Positions 1-8,600 of a stretch of DNA of 19,252 bases are shown in pieces. The notes beneath the pieces are model-generated. The model made no database searches and was not told where the DNA came from. It saw only the letters and a list, made by a program, of their open reading frames with translations. Position 1 is the stretch's first letter, and every line of letters starts with the position of its first letter. Location of the stretch: the NCBI GenBank assembly GCA_964388085.1, contig CAYLZW010000093.1:1-19252 (forward strand). Direction: 5' to 3'. Position numbers and translations under genes: made by a program. Source of the DNA: CAYLZW01 sp964388085 (GTDB taxonomy: Bacteria; Myxococcota; UBA727; CAYLZW01).

Positions 1-1001
1 GAGCCGATGGCGTCGGGGTCATCGAGGTCGGCCTCCTCGTCGAGCACCCAGCTCGAGACGTGCTCGACGTTGAACCACTCCCACTCGCTCCTGAGCTTGA
101 GCGCCCAGGCCGCGTCTCGCTCCCAGAAGGGGTTCTGCACGAAGGGATCGTCGACGCCGGTGTTGTAGTTGGCCGAGGCGAAGAGCTTCGGCAGCGCGAT
201 GCGCGCGCCCGTGTAGGAGAGCCAGTCGCCGAAGCTGCCGTCGATGAAGATGCCGCGCCCGTTGTCGCGCTCGGTGAAGCGCAGCTTGCCCACCGTCCAC
301 GGGTTGAACATGCCGAGGTCGCTGGCGCCGAGGTGGATGTAGCGCACCGTCGGGATGGGCGGCGCCACGCGCAGATAGATCCCGCGCAGCTGCAGATAGC
401 CCGCGTGGTTCATGCCGAGCGACTCGCCCGAGCCGTCGAGCACCGCCTTCAGGTCGCCGTTCTCCCAATAGTTGGCCCACTGCTGTCCGTAGCGCGACTG
501 CAGGCGCGCGCCCGCCTCGACGAAGTCGCTGACGCGGCCGATGACGGTGAGCCCGAGCTCCGAGCAGAAGCCGTTGTCGCCGGAGAAGTTGTCCCCCTCG
601 GGGGCGGGGTTGCCGTAGCTGACGCAGCCGCCCGACTGGTTGTTGCGCACGAGCACCTTGGTGAAGAAGTCACCGCGCCACTCGAGCTTCACCGGCAGGC
701 GATCCGGCTCGAAGAAGCCGTCGTCCTTCGCCTCCTGTAGGCGCTCGTCCAGCTTCTCCTCGAGCCTCTGCTCGAGCTTCTTCTCGAGCTTCTTCTCGAC
801 GAGGCGGTCGATCTCCGCGCGCATCGCGGGATCGAGGACGCTCGCGGGGGCGGGCGCACTCGTCGGCTCGGGCTCAGCCTCAGGCTCCACCACGGGGGCG
901 GGCGTCACGCTGTCCGCCGGATCGACGCCGGCGTTCTGCGCGAGCACGGCTGTCGACGTCAGGACACCCAGGACGATCGCGGAGGCAACAGAGCTCTTCA
1001 A
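1..1001 (-). CDS. Probable outer-membrane beta-barrel (porin-like) protein, partial at left edge
   Basis: This frame runs open from a TTG at 1001 through base 1, so the C-terminal part is outside the window; 333 residues are visible. The start is chosen because a TGA lies in frame at 1022-1020, a GGAG sits 6 bases upstream of the TTG, and the first residues form a good signal peptide (MKSSVASAIVLGVLTSTAVL, then AQ at the likely cleavage site). Next come a Pro/Glu-rich linker (about 24-58) and a highly charged Lys/Glu/Leu heptad-like segment (about 60-93, likely coiled coil, partly encoded by a 12-base tandem repeat). From about residue 100 the sequence alternates aromatic and polar residues (for example VKLEWRGDFF, SYTGARIALPKLFASANYN), as beta-barrel porins do. 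I do not recognise the family. The neighbouring glucan-active genes suggest, but do not prove, a sugar-related role. An internal ATG at 824 would remove the signal peptide and is less likely. Confidence 0.7.
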   Translation of the reverse strand, partial: MKSSVASAIVLGVLTSTAVLAQNAGVDPADSVTPAPVVEPEAEPEPTSAPAPASVLDPAMRAEIDRLVEKKLEKKLEQRLEEKLDERLQEAKDDGFFEPDRLPVKLEWRGDFFTKVLVRNNQSGGCVSYGNPAPEGDNFSGDNGFCSELGLTVIGRVSDFVEAGARLQSRYGQQWANYWENGDLKAVLDGSGESLGMNHAGYLQLRGIYLRVAPPIPTVRYIHLGASDLGMFNPWTVGKLRFTERDNGRGIFIDGSFGDWLSYTGARIALPKLFASANYNTGVDDPFVQNPFWERDAAWALKLRSEWEWFNVEHVSSWVLDEEADLDDPDAIG

Positions 1002-1007
1002 AGTGCG

Positions 1008-1011
1008 CTCC
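1008..1011 (-). promoter_or_regulatory. Shine-Dalgarno deciding the TTG start of the outer-membrane gene
   Basis: On the minus strand GGAG lies 6 bases before the TTG at 1001-999. The only longer option is limited by the in-frame TGA at 1022-1020, and the downstream ATG at 824 would discard the signal peptide. Confidence 0.55.
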
Positions 1012-1021
1012 AGGAGATCTC

Positions 1022-1080
1022 ACGCAGAGCCGCAAAGCCCGCAAAGGAGGTCGTTCTTTGCGGCTTCGCGGCTTCGCGGC
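1022..1080. repeat. Intergenic repeat with hairpin (CGCAGAG/CGCAAAG iterations)
   Basis: The gap between the two minus-strand genes holds iterated CGCAGAG, CGCAAAG and CGCAAAG units spaced 8-9 bases apart. A 10-base perfect inverted repeat follows (AGCCGCAAAG at 1028-1037 against CTTTGCGGCT at 1056-1065, 18-base spacer). Then come tandem copies of GGCTTCGC at about 1062-1080. It could form a hairpin after the upstream gene's stop at 1137 and before the start at 1001. It resembles the short CGCAGAG-type intergenic repeats seen in many bacterial genomes. A terminator role is possible, but there is no T-run on either strand. Confidence 0.55.
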
Positions 1081-1136
1081 AGATCATTTCGATCGTCGTC
1101 ACGGGCGAGGACAGCGCTCGGCGCTGCCAGCCCCGG

Positions 1137-1976
1137 TTACTGTCGCACCATCTTGAGCTGGGCCTTCTTCTTGGCCTTGGCGTCGTACTTCAGCATGGCG
1201 GCCTGGGCGGCCTTCTCGTCGTCGCCGCCCTTGGCCTTGCCGGCGAGCACGTCGACGAAGTGCGGATCGATCTCGCCGTCGTCGCCGCCGCCGAAGCGGT
1301 GCTCACCCTCGTACTCGTTGACCTTGCGCGAGAGGATGTCCTTGCCCTTCGGATACCCCTCGTTGGAGGCGGAGAGCACCTGCCAGCCGGCCTTGCCGAT
1401 GGCGGCGCCGAGCTCCTTCTTGGCGAACAGCGCCGTCACCGTCTTGCCGCGCGCGCTGACCTTCTTCGGCAGGATGACCTTGTCCGCGAGCTTGGGAGCC
1501 TTCTGCTTCAGCTCGGCGAGGATGGTCTTGTTGTTCTGCGGCGAGATGAAGATGACCTTCTCCCAGCGCGAGTCGTCGGCGAACTCGGCGTTCATGCCGG
1601 GCAGGGCGTCCTTCTCGCCGGAGCCCGGCTTGCCGTCGGTGTCGACGTAGACCTGGAACATCTGCAGCGAGAAGCCGTTGCCCGGGTTCGGCCACTTCTT
1701 CGAGTCCCACGGGTCCTCGATGGCGGCGCCGACGGTGATCTCGATCTCGACGTCGCTGCCCTTCTCCTTCACCTCGACGGAGGTGATGTCGAAGGAGCCC
1801 TTCTTATATTCGGCGCCCGTCGGGTACACGTAGCTGCCGGGCCCGTTGTCGTCGCCCTTCGGGTCGCTGAGCTCGAGCGTGCCGGCGCTCGCGGCGGCGC
1901 TGACGAGGAGCACACCCGCGGCGAAGGCGAGCGAGGTCGGATGGCGTCGAGCGGCATGCGTCGAACGGTGCGGCAC
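1137..1976 (-). CDS. Secreted protein with glucodextranase C-terminal (DOMON-like) domain
   Basis: The product is 279 residues from a GTG at 1976, chosen because GGGAGG lies 5 bases upstream. The frame can be extended to a TTG at 2003, but its only nearby GGAG is 3 bases away, too close. From the GTG, a basic n-region (HAARRHP), a hydrophobic core and an A-S-A cleavage site (about residue 31) form a signal peptide. Residues about 33-200 match, by recall of the family, the C-terminal domain of glucodextranase (Glucodextran_C, Pfam PF09985): DPKGDDNGPGSYVYP, then KKGSFDITSVEV, NGFSLQMFQVYVDTD and an NEGYPKGKDI-type segment. That domain is found at the end of secreted glucan-active enzymes and is presumed to bind carbohydrate or surface; here it stands alone without a catalytic domain. 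The C-terminal 40 residues are Lys/Ala-rich. It is divergent from the amylase operon, with 153 bases between starts. Confidence 0.82.
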   Translation of the reverse strand: MPHRSTHAARRHPTSLAFAAGVLLVSAAASAGTLELSDPKGDDNGPGSYVYPTGAEYKKGSFDITSVEVKEKGSDVEIEITVGAAIEDPWDSKKWPNPGNGFSLQMFQVYVDTDGKPGSGEKDALPGMNAEFADDSRWEKVIFISPQNNKTILAELKQKAPKLADKVILPKKVSARGKTVTALFAKKELGAAIGKAGWQVLSASNEGYPKGKDILSRKVNEYEGEHRFGGGDDGEIDPHFVDVLAGKAKGGDDEKAAQAAMLKYDAKAKKKAQLKMVRQ

Positions 1977-2129
1977 GGAGTCCTCCCGGGGGTTCTCTTT
2001 CAATGGCTCCCGACTGCTAGTGCATGCGCGCCGATGAAAAAAGGGTAGTGCTCACCGCCGCCCGTCCGCCGGCCGAGGGGTGAGCGACCCGGTTGCGGTG
2101 CTCCCCCCCGACCGCCATACCCGGCGGCC
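1977..2129. promoter_or_regulatory. Divergent intergenic region with inverted repeat
   Basis: This 153-base gap must hold the promoters of both the leftward glucodextranase-C gene and the rightward six-gene operon. It contains a 7-base perfect inverted repeat, GCTCACC (2050-2056) and GGTGAGC (2079-2085), with a 22-base GC-rich spacer. There is one short A-tract at 2037-2042. I cannot identify convincing -35/-10 boxes on either strand. The rightward ATG at 2130 has no strong Shine-Dalgarno before it. A shared regulator binding at the inverted repeat is inference. Confidence 0.35.
1982..1987 (-). promoter_or_regulatory. Shine-Dalgarno deciding the GTG start at 1976
   Basis: GGGAGG on the minus strand, 5 bases before the GTG, is much better placed than anything preceding the upstream TTG at 2003. 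Confidence 0.6.
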
Positions 2130-5100
2130 ATGACTGCCCGTGCGCCCGCGGTGGCCCGCCTCGTCGCTGCGCTCTCGCTCCTCGTCGCGGCGCTCGCTTC
2201 GCCCGGCGCGCGCGCGGAGGCGATCCTTCAGTTCTTCGAGACGCCCTGGGCCGAGGTCGAGGCGCGCCTGCCCGAGGTGGCGGCGGCCGGCTACGACGCC
2301 ATCTGGCTGCCCCCGCCGACGAAGGGCACCGAGGGCCTGCGGGACGTCGGCTTCGCCCTCTACGATCGCTTCGATCTAGGGGATCGCTTTCAGCGCGGCA
2401 CCGTCGCCACGCGCTACGGCTCGAAGGACGACCTGCTGGCGCTCGTCGAGACCGCGCATCGCTTCGGCGTGCGTGTGTACTTCGACGTCATCATGAACCA
2501 CAACGGCAACCCCAGCACCATCGAGAACGTCGGCGTCGATCTCGACATGGTGGAGCTCGACGGTTGGCCGGGCATGAGCCCCTGGGACTTCCACGTGCTG
2601 CCGGCCAAACAGGCGCCGCACGGTGACTGCCCCGGACCGCCGACGTGTCAGCTCTGTGCCTTTCAGCCGACGCACGATCCGCCGCAGAACACGGTGGGCA
2701 TCGCCGACTTCCGCGTCGTCGAGGACGACCTCTCGCTGCGCGCGGGGGGCTGGAACCTCTGCGTGAACCCGAGCGGAGGCGAGCAGCGGGTCGCCAACAT
2801 GACCATCGCGGACGCCTTGCTCGTCAACGGCGGTGACGACGTGGCCGCGAGCGCGATCCTGGAGGGCTACCTCGATGACGGCTTCACGCACATCGTGAGC
2901 GCGCCGCGCTGGGACTTTGCCGGCGGCAAGAAGTTCGAGGAGATGAACTGGACGCTGCTTGGCCTCTTCGACGTCGCCACCGAGCAGTACCCGGACTACA
3001 CAGGTGGCGTGCACGCGTGGGACGGCCACAACGCCGTGAACGGCCTGCCGTTGCCGAGCTTCGTCCGGCATCCGGGACGCCCCGAGCTGTATCCCGACGT
3101 CGCGAGCGGTGGCGCGCTCCCCGAGGAGGACGTTCGCGAGCTGCAGATGCGCTGGATCCGCTGGCTGATGCTGGAGGTCAAAGCGGACGGCTTTCGCCTC
3201 GACGCCATCAAGCACGTCTATCCGAATTTCTATGGCGCGGACTTCCCGGGCGATCCCATCGCGTTCAACGCCGTCATCCAGGACACCTATGACGAGGTGC
3301 ACGGCCACAGCGACGTCGACGACGCCGACCTGATCGATGACGCGGCCATCTTCGGCGAGGCCTTCACGAACAACTGCGACGAGCTGAAGCCGTACATCGA
3401 CACGGGCATGCGGGCGCTCGACTTCCCGCTCTTTGGCGCGCTCGGGCAGCTGAACGGTGCCGACAACGACATCGGCCAGTTGAGCGCGCCGCGGCCAGGC
3501 GGTGGCTGTGACGACGTTCACTATGGTGCCTTCGGCGGCCTGAACCGGCGCAGCGGTGTGGCCTTCGCGCACTCGCACGACGAGTGTCAGAAGCACGAGT
3601 ACCGCACCACCGACGACTGGGCGAACCCCGAGTTTTCGCGCTGCTTCCCGCAGGCCGGCAACCCCGACCTCATCTACGCGTTCCTGCTCACGCGCGACGC
3701 CGACGCCACCGTGTTCTTCGACGGCAACAACTGGACGAACCAGAGCTTCGTCAGGAGCGGGCGACCGGACGCGCTCGGCGACACCTTCGCCGGCGGGCCG
3801 CAGCGCGTGATCGTCGAGCTCGTCGACGCGCACCGCCGGATCGCGCGCGGCACGCACACCGACGCGCTCAACCAACGAAACGTCTGGGTGGGCAGCGACG
3901 CGTACGCCTACGAGCGCATCGTCGACGGGCTGCCGGCGGGGCTCGTCGTGCTCGATGACCGACAGGGGCGCGACGCCACCTTCGGCAACGACAGCCAGGC
4001 AGGCTCGTTCGTCTTCACGAGCTTTGCTGCGGGCACGGTCCTCGTCGAGCTGACGGGGAACGCGCTCGAGTGGGCCAGGACCGTGACGGTGCTCGATCCC
4101 GACGTCGTCGACGACAACGCGGGTGAGGCGCCGGAGGTGAACGCCGCGCGCGACAACTACGCCGCGGCCAACGGCGCACAGCCTCCCGCGGGCTACGGCA
4201 TCGTCTACACGGGCTTCCCCGGCGGGCGTTACGTCGTGTACGCGCCAGAGGCCGTGCGCTCCGCGGTGCTCGGCGTGCAGGTCGATGGCGCGGCCGCAGC
4301 GACGACCATGGTGACGACAGCAAGCGACAAGGTGCTTCCCGACGGCGTGACGCTGGTGACGGACGCCTCGGTCGAGATGTTCGTCGTCCCTGCCGGCGCC
4401 TCCTTCACGCTCACGGTCAACACCGACGAAGCGGTAACGCCGACGACGGTGGCGGCGCAGCTCGATGGCGATGCCGCGCTGCTGCCCGGCACCGCGCTGA
4501 CGTCGACGAGCGAGCGCTTTCTAGACGGCTTCAAGCCGCTCTCCGCCGGCAGCGCGGGCGCGTACTCGCTCGCCAGCATCTCGACGGCAGGGCTGACGAA
4601 CGGCGTGCACGGCGTGCGCGTTCGCTTCGCACGAAACATCACGGGCGCCGCGCAGGCGCAGGACGAGGTCGTGCTGCCGTTGTGTGTCGGCGCCGCCGCC
4701 GACTGCGAGCCGCGGGAGCCGAGCTTCCCAGAGCCCCCTGTCGAGGTCGACGCGGGGCCGGACCCGGTCGAAGACGACGCCGGACCTGATCCCGAGGACG
4801 ATGCGGGTCCGGTCGTCGGTGACGACGCGGGTCCGCGCCCCGACGCGGGCGAGGGCGAGGACGCGGGGCCTATCGATCCCGGCGCCGATGACGACGGTGA
4901 CGACGTCATCAACGCGGAAGACAACTGTCCGCTCGAGCCGAACCGCGAGCAGGGCGACTTCGACGAGGACGGCGTCGGTGACGTCTGCGATCTCTGCCCC
5001 GCCGACGTGCGCGGCCGGGCGGTGGACGGCGATGGCTGCCCGCTGCCCACCGCGGAGGAGCGCGCGCTCATCGTCGACATCGCGCGGGCCATCGCCGAGG

Positions 5101-5219
5101 GGCGGAGCAGCCCGGGCGCGCTCGACCTCGACCAGAGCGGCGTCATCGACGTCGCGGACCTCGACATCGCCATCGGGCGGGCGCACGTGCCGCTCGCGCT
5201 CGACGGAGGGACGCCATGA
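2130..5219 (+). CDS. Secreted GH13 alpha-amylase-family enzyme with TSP3 and dockerin-like C-terminus
   Basis: The product is 1029 residues. A signal peptide covers about residues 1-30 (ending SPGARA). The GH13 barrel spans about 31-600 with all diagnostic regions: DVIMNH at 119-124, GFRLDAIKH at 354-362 (nucleophile D358), FGE at 408-410 (acid/base E410) and AHSHDE at 480-485 (transition-state Asp D484). The family cleaves or transfers alpha-1,4 or alpha-1,6 glucosidic bonds; the exact substrate cannot be read. A beta-rich tail (about 600-865) follows, then an Asp-Ala-Gly-Pro linker (874-914), a thrombospondin type 3 calcium repeat (about 919-970) and one dockerin-like calcium loop (999-1010). 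It is much longer than a plain alpha-amylase (450-650 residues). It is first in the operon, and its stop overlaps the next start. The product is probably exported and tethered through the C-terminal modules rather than its own anchor. The start has a weak Shine-Dalgarno but gives an excellent signal peptide. Confidence 0.9.
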   Translation: MTARAPAVARLVAALSLLVAALASPGARAEAILQFFETPWAEVEARLPEVAAAGYDAIWLPPPTKGTEGLRDVGFALYDRFDLGDRFQRGTVATRYGSKDDLLALVETAHRFGVRVYFDVIMNHNGNPSTIENVGVDLDMVELDGWPGMSPWDFHVLPAKQAPHGDCPGPPTCQLCAFQPTHDPPQNTVGIADFRVVEDDLSLRAGGWNLCVNPSGGEQRVANMTIADALLVNGGDDVAASAILEGYLDDGFTHIVSAPRWDFAGGKKFEEMNWTLLGLFDVATEQYPDYTGGVHAWDGHNAVNGLPLPSFVRHPGRPELYPDVASGGALPEEDVRELQMRWIRWLMLEVKADGFRLDAIKHVYPNFYGADFPGDPIAFNAVIQDTYDEVHGHSDVDDADLIDDAAIFGEAFTNNCDELKPYIDTGMRALDFPLFGALGQLNGADNDIGQLSAPRPGGGCDDVHYGAFGGLNRRSGVAFAHSHDECQKHEYRTTDDWANPEFSRCFPQAGNPDLIYAFLLTRDADATVFFDGNNWTNQSFVRSGRPDALGDTFAGGPQRVIVELVDAHRRIARGTHTDALNQRNVWVGSDAYAYERIVDGLPAGLVVLDDRQGRDATFGNDSQAGSFVFTSFAAGTVLVELTGNALEWARTVTVLDPDVVDDNAGEAPEVNAARDNYAAANGAQPPAGYGIVYTGFPGGRYVVYAPEAVRSAVLGVQVDGAAAATTMVTTASDKVLPDGVTLVTDASVEMFVVPAGASFTLTVNTDEAVTPTTVAAQLDGDAALLPGTALTSTSERFLDGFKPLSAGSAGAYSLASISTAGLTNGVHGVRVRFARNITGAAQAQDEVVLPLCVGAAADCEPREPSFPEPPVEVDAGPDPVEDDAGPDPEDDAGPVVGDDAGPRPDAGEGEDAGPIDPGADDDGDDVINAEDNCPLEPNREQGDFDEDGVGDVCDLCPADVRGRAVDGDGCPLPTAEERALIVDIARAIAEGRSSPGALDLDQSGVIDVADLDIAIGRAHVPLALDGGTP
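4749..4871 (+). repeat. DAGP tandem linker repeat within the first amylase
   Basis: Asp-Ala-Gly-Pro recurs five times in residues 874-914, plus one variant (DAGE), separated by acidic spacers such as DPVED and DPED. It is a flexible acidic linker between the enzyme and its calcium-binding C-terminus. A shorter relative (VDAGPEEPQPG) occurs in the second amylase near residue 1220. Confidence 0.8.
5124..5159 (+). other. Dockerin-like calcium loop
   Basis: Residues 999-1010 read D-L-D-Q-S-G-V-I-D-V-A-D, matching the dockerin type I calcium loop pattern DxDx(S/D)Gx(V/I)(D/N)xxD, followed by a short helix-forming stretch (LDIAIGRA). Classical dockerins have two such loops. Here only one is visible; the preceding 25 residues are helix-like (ERALIVDIARAIAEG) without a loop. 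It may be a half-dockerin or a related EF-hand-like module. Confidence 0.6.
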
Positions 5220-5665
5220 CGCGGCCGCTGCTCGCCCTTCGGCTCCTGCCCGCGCTCGTCCTCGTCGCTGCCTACGGCTGCACCTGCGCGGCTCCGACGG
5301 GAGACGGTGGCGTCCCAGACAGCGGCCGTGTGCTCGCGCGCGCCGCCGAGGGGGGCGGCGTCGAGATCGTGCTCGCCGACCTGACGACGCCGCTGCGCAC
5401 CCTGCAGGTGGACGTCGTCCTTACCGGGGCCGAGGCCACCGGCGTCGTGGCGGCCGGCCCCGTCGCGTTCAACCTGCTCGAGGCCGCTCTCGACGAGCCG
5501 CGCGCCCAGCTGACGCTCGTCGTCGCGGACACCCGCCGCCTGCCGCTGAACAACGGCGCCATCGCGCGCCTCGTCACCACGGGGGACGCCGAGGTCACGC
5601 TGTCGAACGCGCTCGCGGTGGATGATGACGGGGAGCGGCGCGCGCTCGCCACGGGCGCGGACTGA
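5216..5665 (+). CDS. Small putative lipoprotein with cohesin-like domain
   Basis: The product is 149 residues. The ATG overlaps the preceding stop by 4 bases and has GGAGGG 5 bases upstream. A hydrophobic leader ends at Cys22 (VLVAAYGCTC), a likely but imperfect lipobox because Tyr sits at -2. A short Gly/Asp spacer follows. Residues about 37-145 are beta-rich and end TLSNALAVDDDG. The order of strands (VEIVLADL, RTLQVDVVLTG, AQLTLVVADT, an LNNGAIARLV segment, EVTLSNALAVDDDG) resembles the cohesin / carbohydrate-binding fold (Pfam PF00963 type), where the penultimate strands read like ...GVLATLTF... and ITLSDAxxxDxxG. The resemblance is judged by eye only. Its position directly after a dockerin-bearing amylase makes a docking role attractive. 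Otherwise it would be an uncharacterised lipoprotein. Confidence 0.75.
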   Translation: MTRPLLALRLLPALVLVAAYGCTCAAPTGDGGVPDSGRVLARAAEGGGVEIVLADLTTPLRTLQVDVVLTGAEATGVVAAGPVAFNLLEAALDEPRAQLTLVVADTRRLPLNNGAIARLVTTGDAEVTLSNALAVDDDGERRALATGAD

Positions 5666-5667
5666 TC

Positions 5668-8600
5668 ATGCAGACACACACGGCGTCGAACCGCTCCCGC
5701 GCGTGCCGCCTCGTCTTCGCCGCGGCGCTCGCGTTCGGCGTGGCCGGCTGCGGTCTCGAGGCCTGCTTCGGCTTCGGCGACTTCGAGCCCACCCCCGAGC
5801 CCGAGGCGTTGCTGAACGGCGTGGTCGGTGACCTGCCCGACGCGCTGCAGTCCCGAGCCGGCGGCGCGGCCTTGCGCGTGCGCGCGCTCAGCGTCGACGG
5901 CGCCGAGCTCGCCGCCGCGAGCGCCCGCGTGGGGGAGCCCTTCGCGCTCCAGCTCGGTGCGGGCCTCGACCACTTCAATGTCCGCGTCGTCGTCGACGGC
6001 GGCTCCCTCTTGCTGAAGGACTTCGCGCCCGAGGCCGCGGCCGGCGCCGTGGTCGACGTCGGCACCGTCGGGCTCACCTCCACGGCGGCGTCGCTCGTCG
6101 TCGAGCGCTACGCCGTGCGCGAGCGCGCGAGCCTCGCCAGCACGCCGACGGGCACGCTCGCGGAGGTGCTCGAGAACGCGAGCGGAGACGAGGGCGCCGT
6201 GGCGGGCTTTCGCGGCGTCGTGTCGGACATCCTCGCTGCCGCCGATCCGTCGTCAGGCGAGCCCGCGTTCGCGGCGGACGGCTACGCGGCCGACACGGTC
6301 GCGCTCGGGCAGGGGGGCGTGGAGGCGGCCGCCTACTCCGCTGCGCTCGAAGCCGCCGTCGACGCCTCGCTCGTGCCCGTCGTGTGCGACCCGAGCCGCC
6401 TGAGGGTGATGTTCGCCGTCGATGTCAGCGGGCAGGGCAAGGACGGAAACGGCGCCGCGCAGTTCATTCGGCAGCCGCCGAAGGAGGGCAAGGTCTTCCT
6501 CGGCATCACGCTCGATCCCGACAGCCCCGTGCCCGACAGCGCCGGCGCCCTCAAGCCCCGGCTGACGCCGAACGATCCCGCCACCGAGATGTTCGACGAC
6601 GGTACCAACGGTGACGAGCTGGCCAGCGACGGCATCTTCACGAGGCTGCTCGACCTGCCGGCCGGCATGCGGGTGCTCTACAAGTACACGAACGGCTCGG
6701 CGGGCGAGGGCTTCACCGGCACGGAGGAGTGGCCGGGCAACTCGCGCATCCTCGAGGTCCGCGACGTGCTCACCGGCATCGAGTCCGGGACGCCCGACTG
6801 CCTCGTGGTGCGGCGGGACGTGTTCGGCGACGAGTCGAGCAACAAGAACTTCGTGAACCTGCACGCGCGGCTCGCGGGCGGCGACCTCGACTACGACGAG
6901 GATCTCGGCGGCGTCATCGTGCCGCCGGCGCCGTCCGAGGGGCTGCTCCGGCCCGGCGGGCTCGCGCTCGAAGACGTCCGAAGCGAAGGCACCCTCACGC
7001 CGCAAGGAGTGCCCGAGGCGCGCGAGAACGGCACCTGCGAGGTCTGCCCGCCGCCGCTCACGGTGTCGGCCGAGGACGACGCGCCCCCGCGGCTGTTGGC
7101 GGCCGCCTTCCTCGCCACCGATCGCACGCGCGTCACCTTCTCCGAGGACGTCGACGTGCAGACGGCGGGCAGCGCCTCCAACTACCTGCTGGTCGACACG
7201 ACGAACAACAACGCGCCGGTGCCGGTCAGCGCCGTGCAGGTGGTGGGCGCCGGCGTCGTGCTCTCGCACCCGGCCGTGGACCCGCGTCGGCGTCACCGCG
7301 TCAGCGTCAAGAACGTCACCGACGCGTCGCTGGCGCAGAACCCGCTCGCGGAGGGCGCCTCCGTCGTGGTGGGGCCCGATCGCACGCCGCCCGAGGTCGT
7401 CAGCGTGCGCGCCGGCAGCATCGTCGAGGTGAACCCGGGCAGCCGCCCGCAGAACCCCGAGACGGGCGAGGTCGTCGTCGTCACCTTCACGGAGGTGCTC
7501 GACAAGATCAGCGCCGAGAGCGCGCTCAACTACGCCGTAGACGAGCTCGACGTGCTGGCAGCGTTCCAGCGTGGACGAGAGGTGTTCGTCGTCACCGGAC
7601 AGCAGACGCGCAGCGCCCCATACCAGCTCACGGTGGGGACGGTCTTCGACATCGCCGGAAACATCGCCGTGAGCGGAGCCCCCCTCGACTTCCGCGGCCT
7701 CAGCCTCTCGAAGGTCACGTTCCGCGCCGTCGTCGACTTCGCCTGGCGCAGCGTCGACGGCGCCGAGCGGGGCCTCCCGCTCGGTGACGGGCTCTACCTC
7801 ACCGGCACCGTCATGAAGGAGGCGCGCGCCCTCGACGGCGGTGATCTGCGCGTGCCGGGCCGCACCGACCTCGGCGGCGTCGACGGCTATCGCTTCGCGC
7901 CCTCCAGCGAGACCTACGAGGGCGCTCCCGTCTACACGCTCGAGCTGCGCCTGCCGGCCGGCAGCTATGCCTTCAAGCTGGCGCACGCGCGGCCCGGTGA
8001 CGACGTCAACCCGCCGCCGACGCTCGAGACCGTCACCAAAAACCTGGCCACGCGGAACGACGCCGCGGGCGTGTCGGTCGATCCCGTCACCGGTCTCGGC
8101 CGCGACGGCGCCTCGTACGCGGGCGCGCGCCTGAGCCTCAGCGGACAGGACCTGCCTGGCCCCGGCGTCGTGTTCAAGCGCGAGAACCCCGACGAGATCC
8201 TCGTCGTGGGCGAGGCCGACCGCGACCTGCCGCCCTACGTCATCGGCGCCTGGCGCGACGTCCCGTTCGGCAACGCGGCCGACTACGACGACGGGCTCGT
8301 CGAGCTGCCCATGTTCGTCGCGGGAGAGGCGGACACCTCGGGACCGCGGCTGTTGTCCGCTCGCGCGCGGGACTCCGAGAGCGTGGTGGCGTCGTTCGAT
8401 GAGGCTGTCAGCGCGGTCGATGCCGGCGTGGTCGCGCGCCTGACCGGCGACGAGGGCGAGCTGCCCATCGCCGAGCTCTTCCTCGGCCAGCCGCTGCCGA
8501 ACCAGATCGTCGTGCGCACCGGCTCCATGGAGCTCGACGCGGCGTACAGCCTGTTCCTCGGCGGCGTGCGCGACGCCGCGGGCAACGACGTCGGCGCCGG

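Noticed and set aside
640..1650. A plus-strand open frame of 336 residues, Ser/Arg-rich
   Set aside because: It overlaps two minus-strand genes that have signal peptides, Shine-Dalgarno sequences and family-like sequence. Its Ser/Arg-rich composition is a shadow signature.
2376..3875. A 499-residue minus-strand open frame
   Set aside because: It lies antisense within the catalytic domain of the first amylase, which has all GH13 motifs; the composition is typical of a shadow frame.
6253..7986. A 577-residue minus-strand open frame
   Set aside because: It is antisense to the large lipoprotein and has no recognisable domain or start signal.
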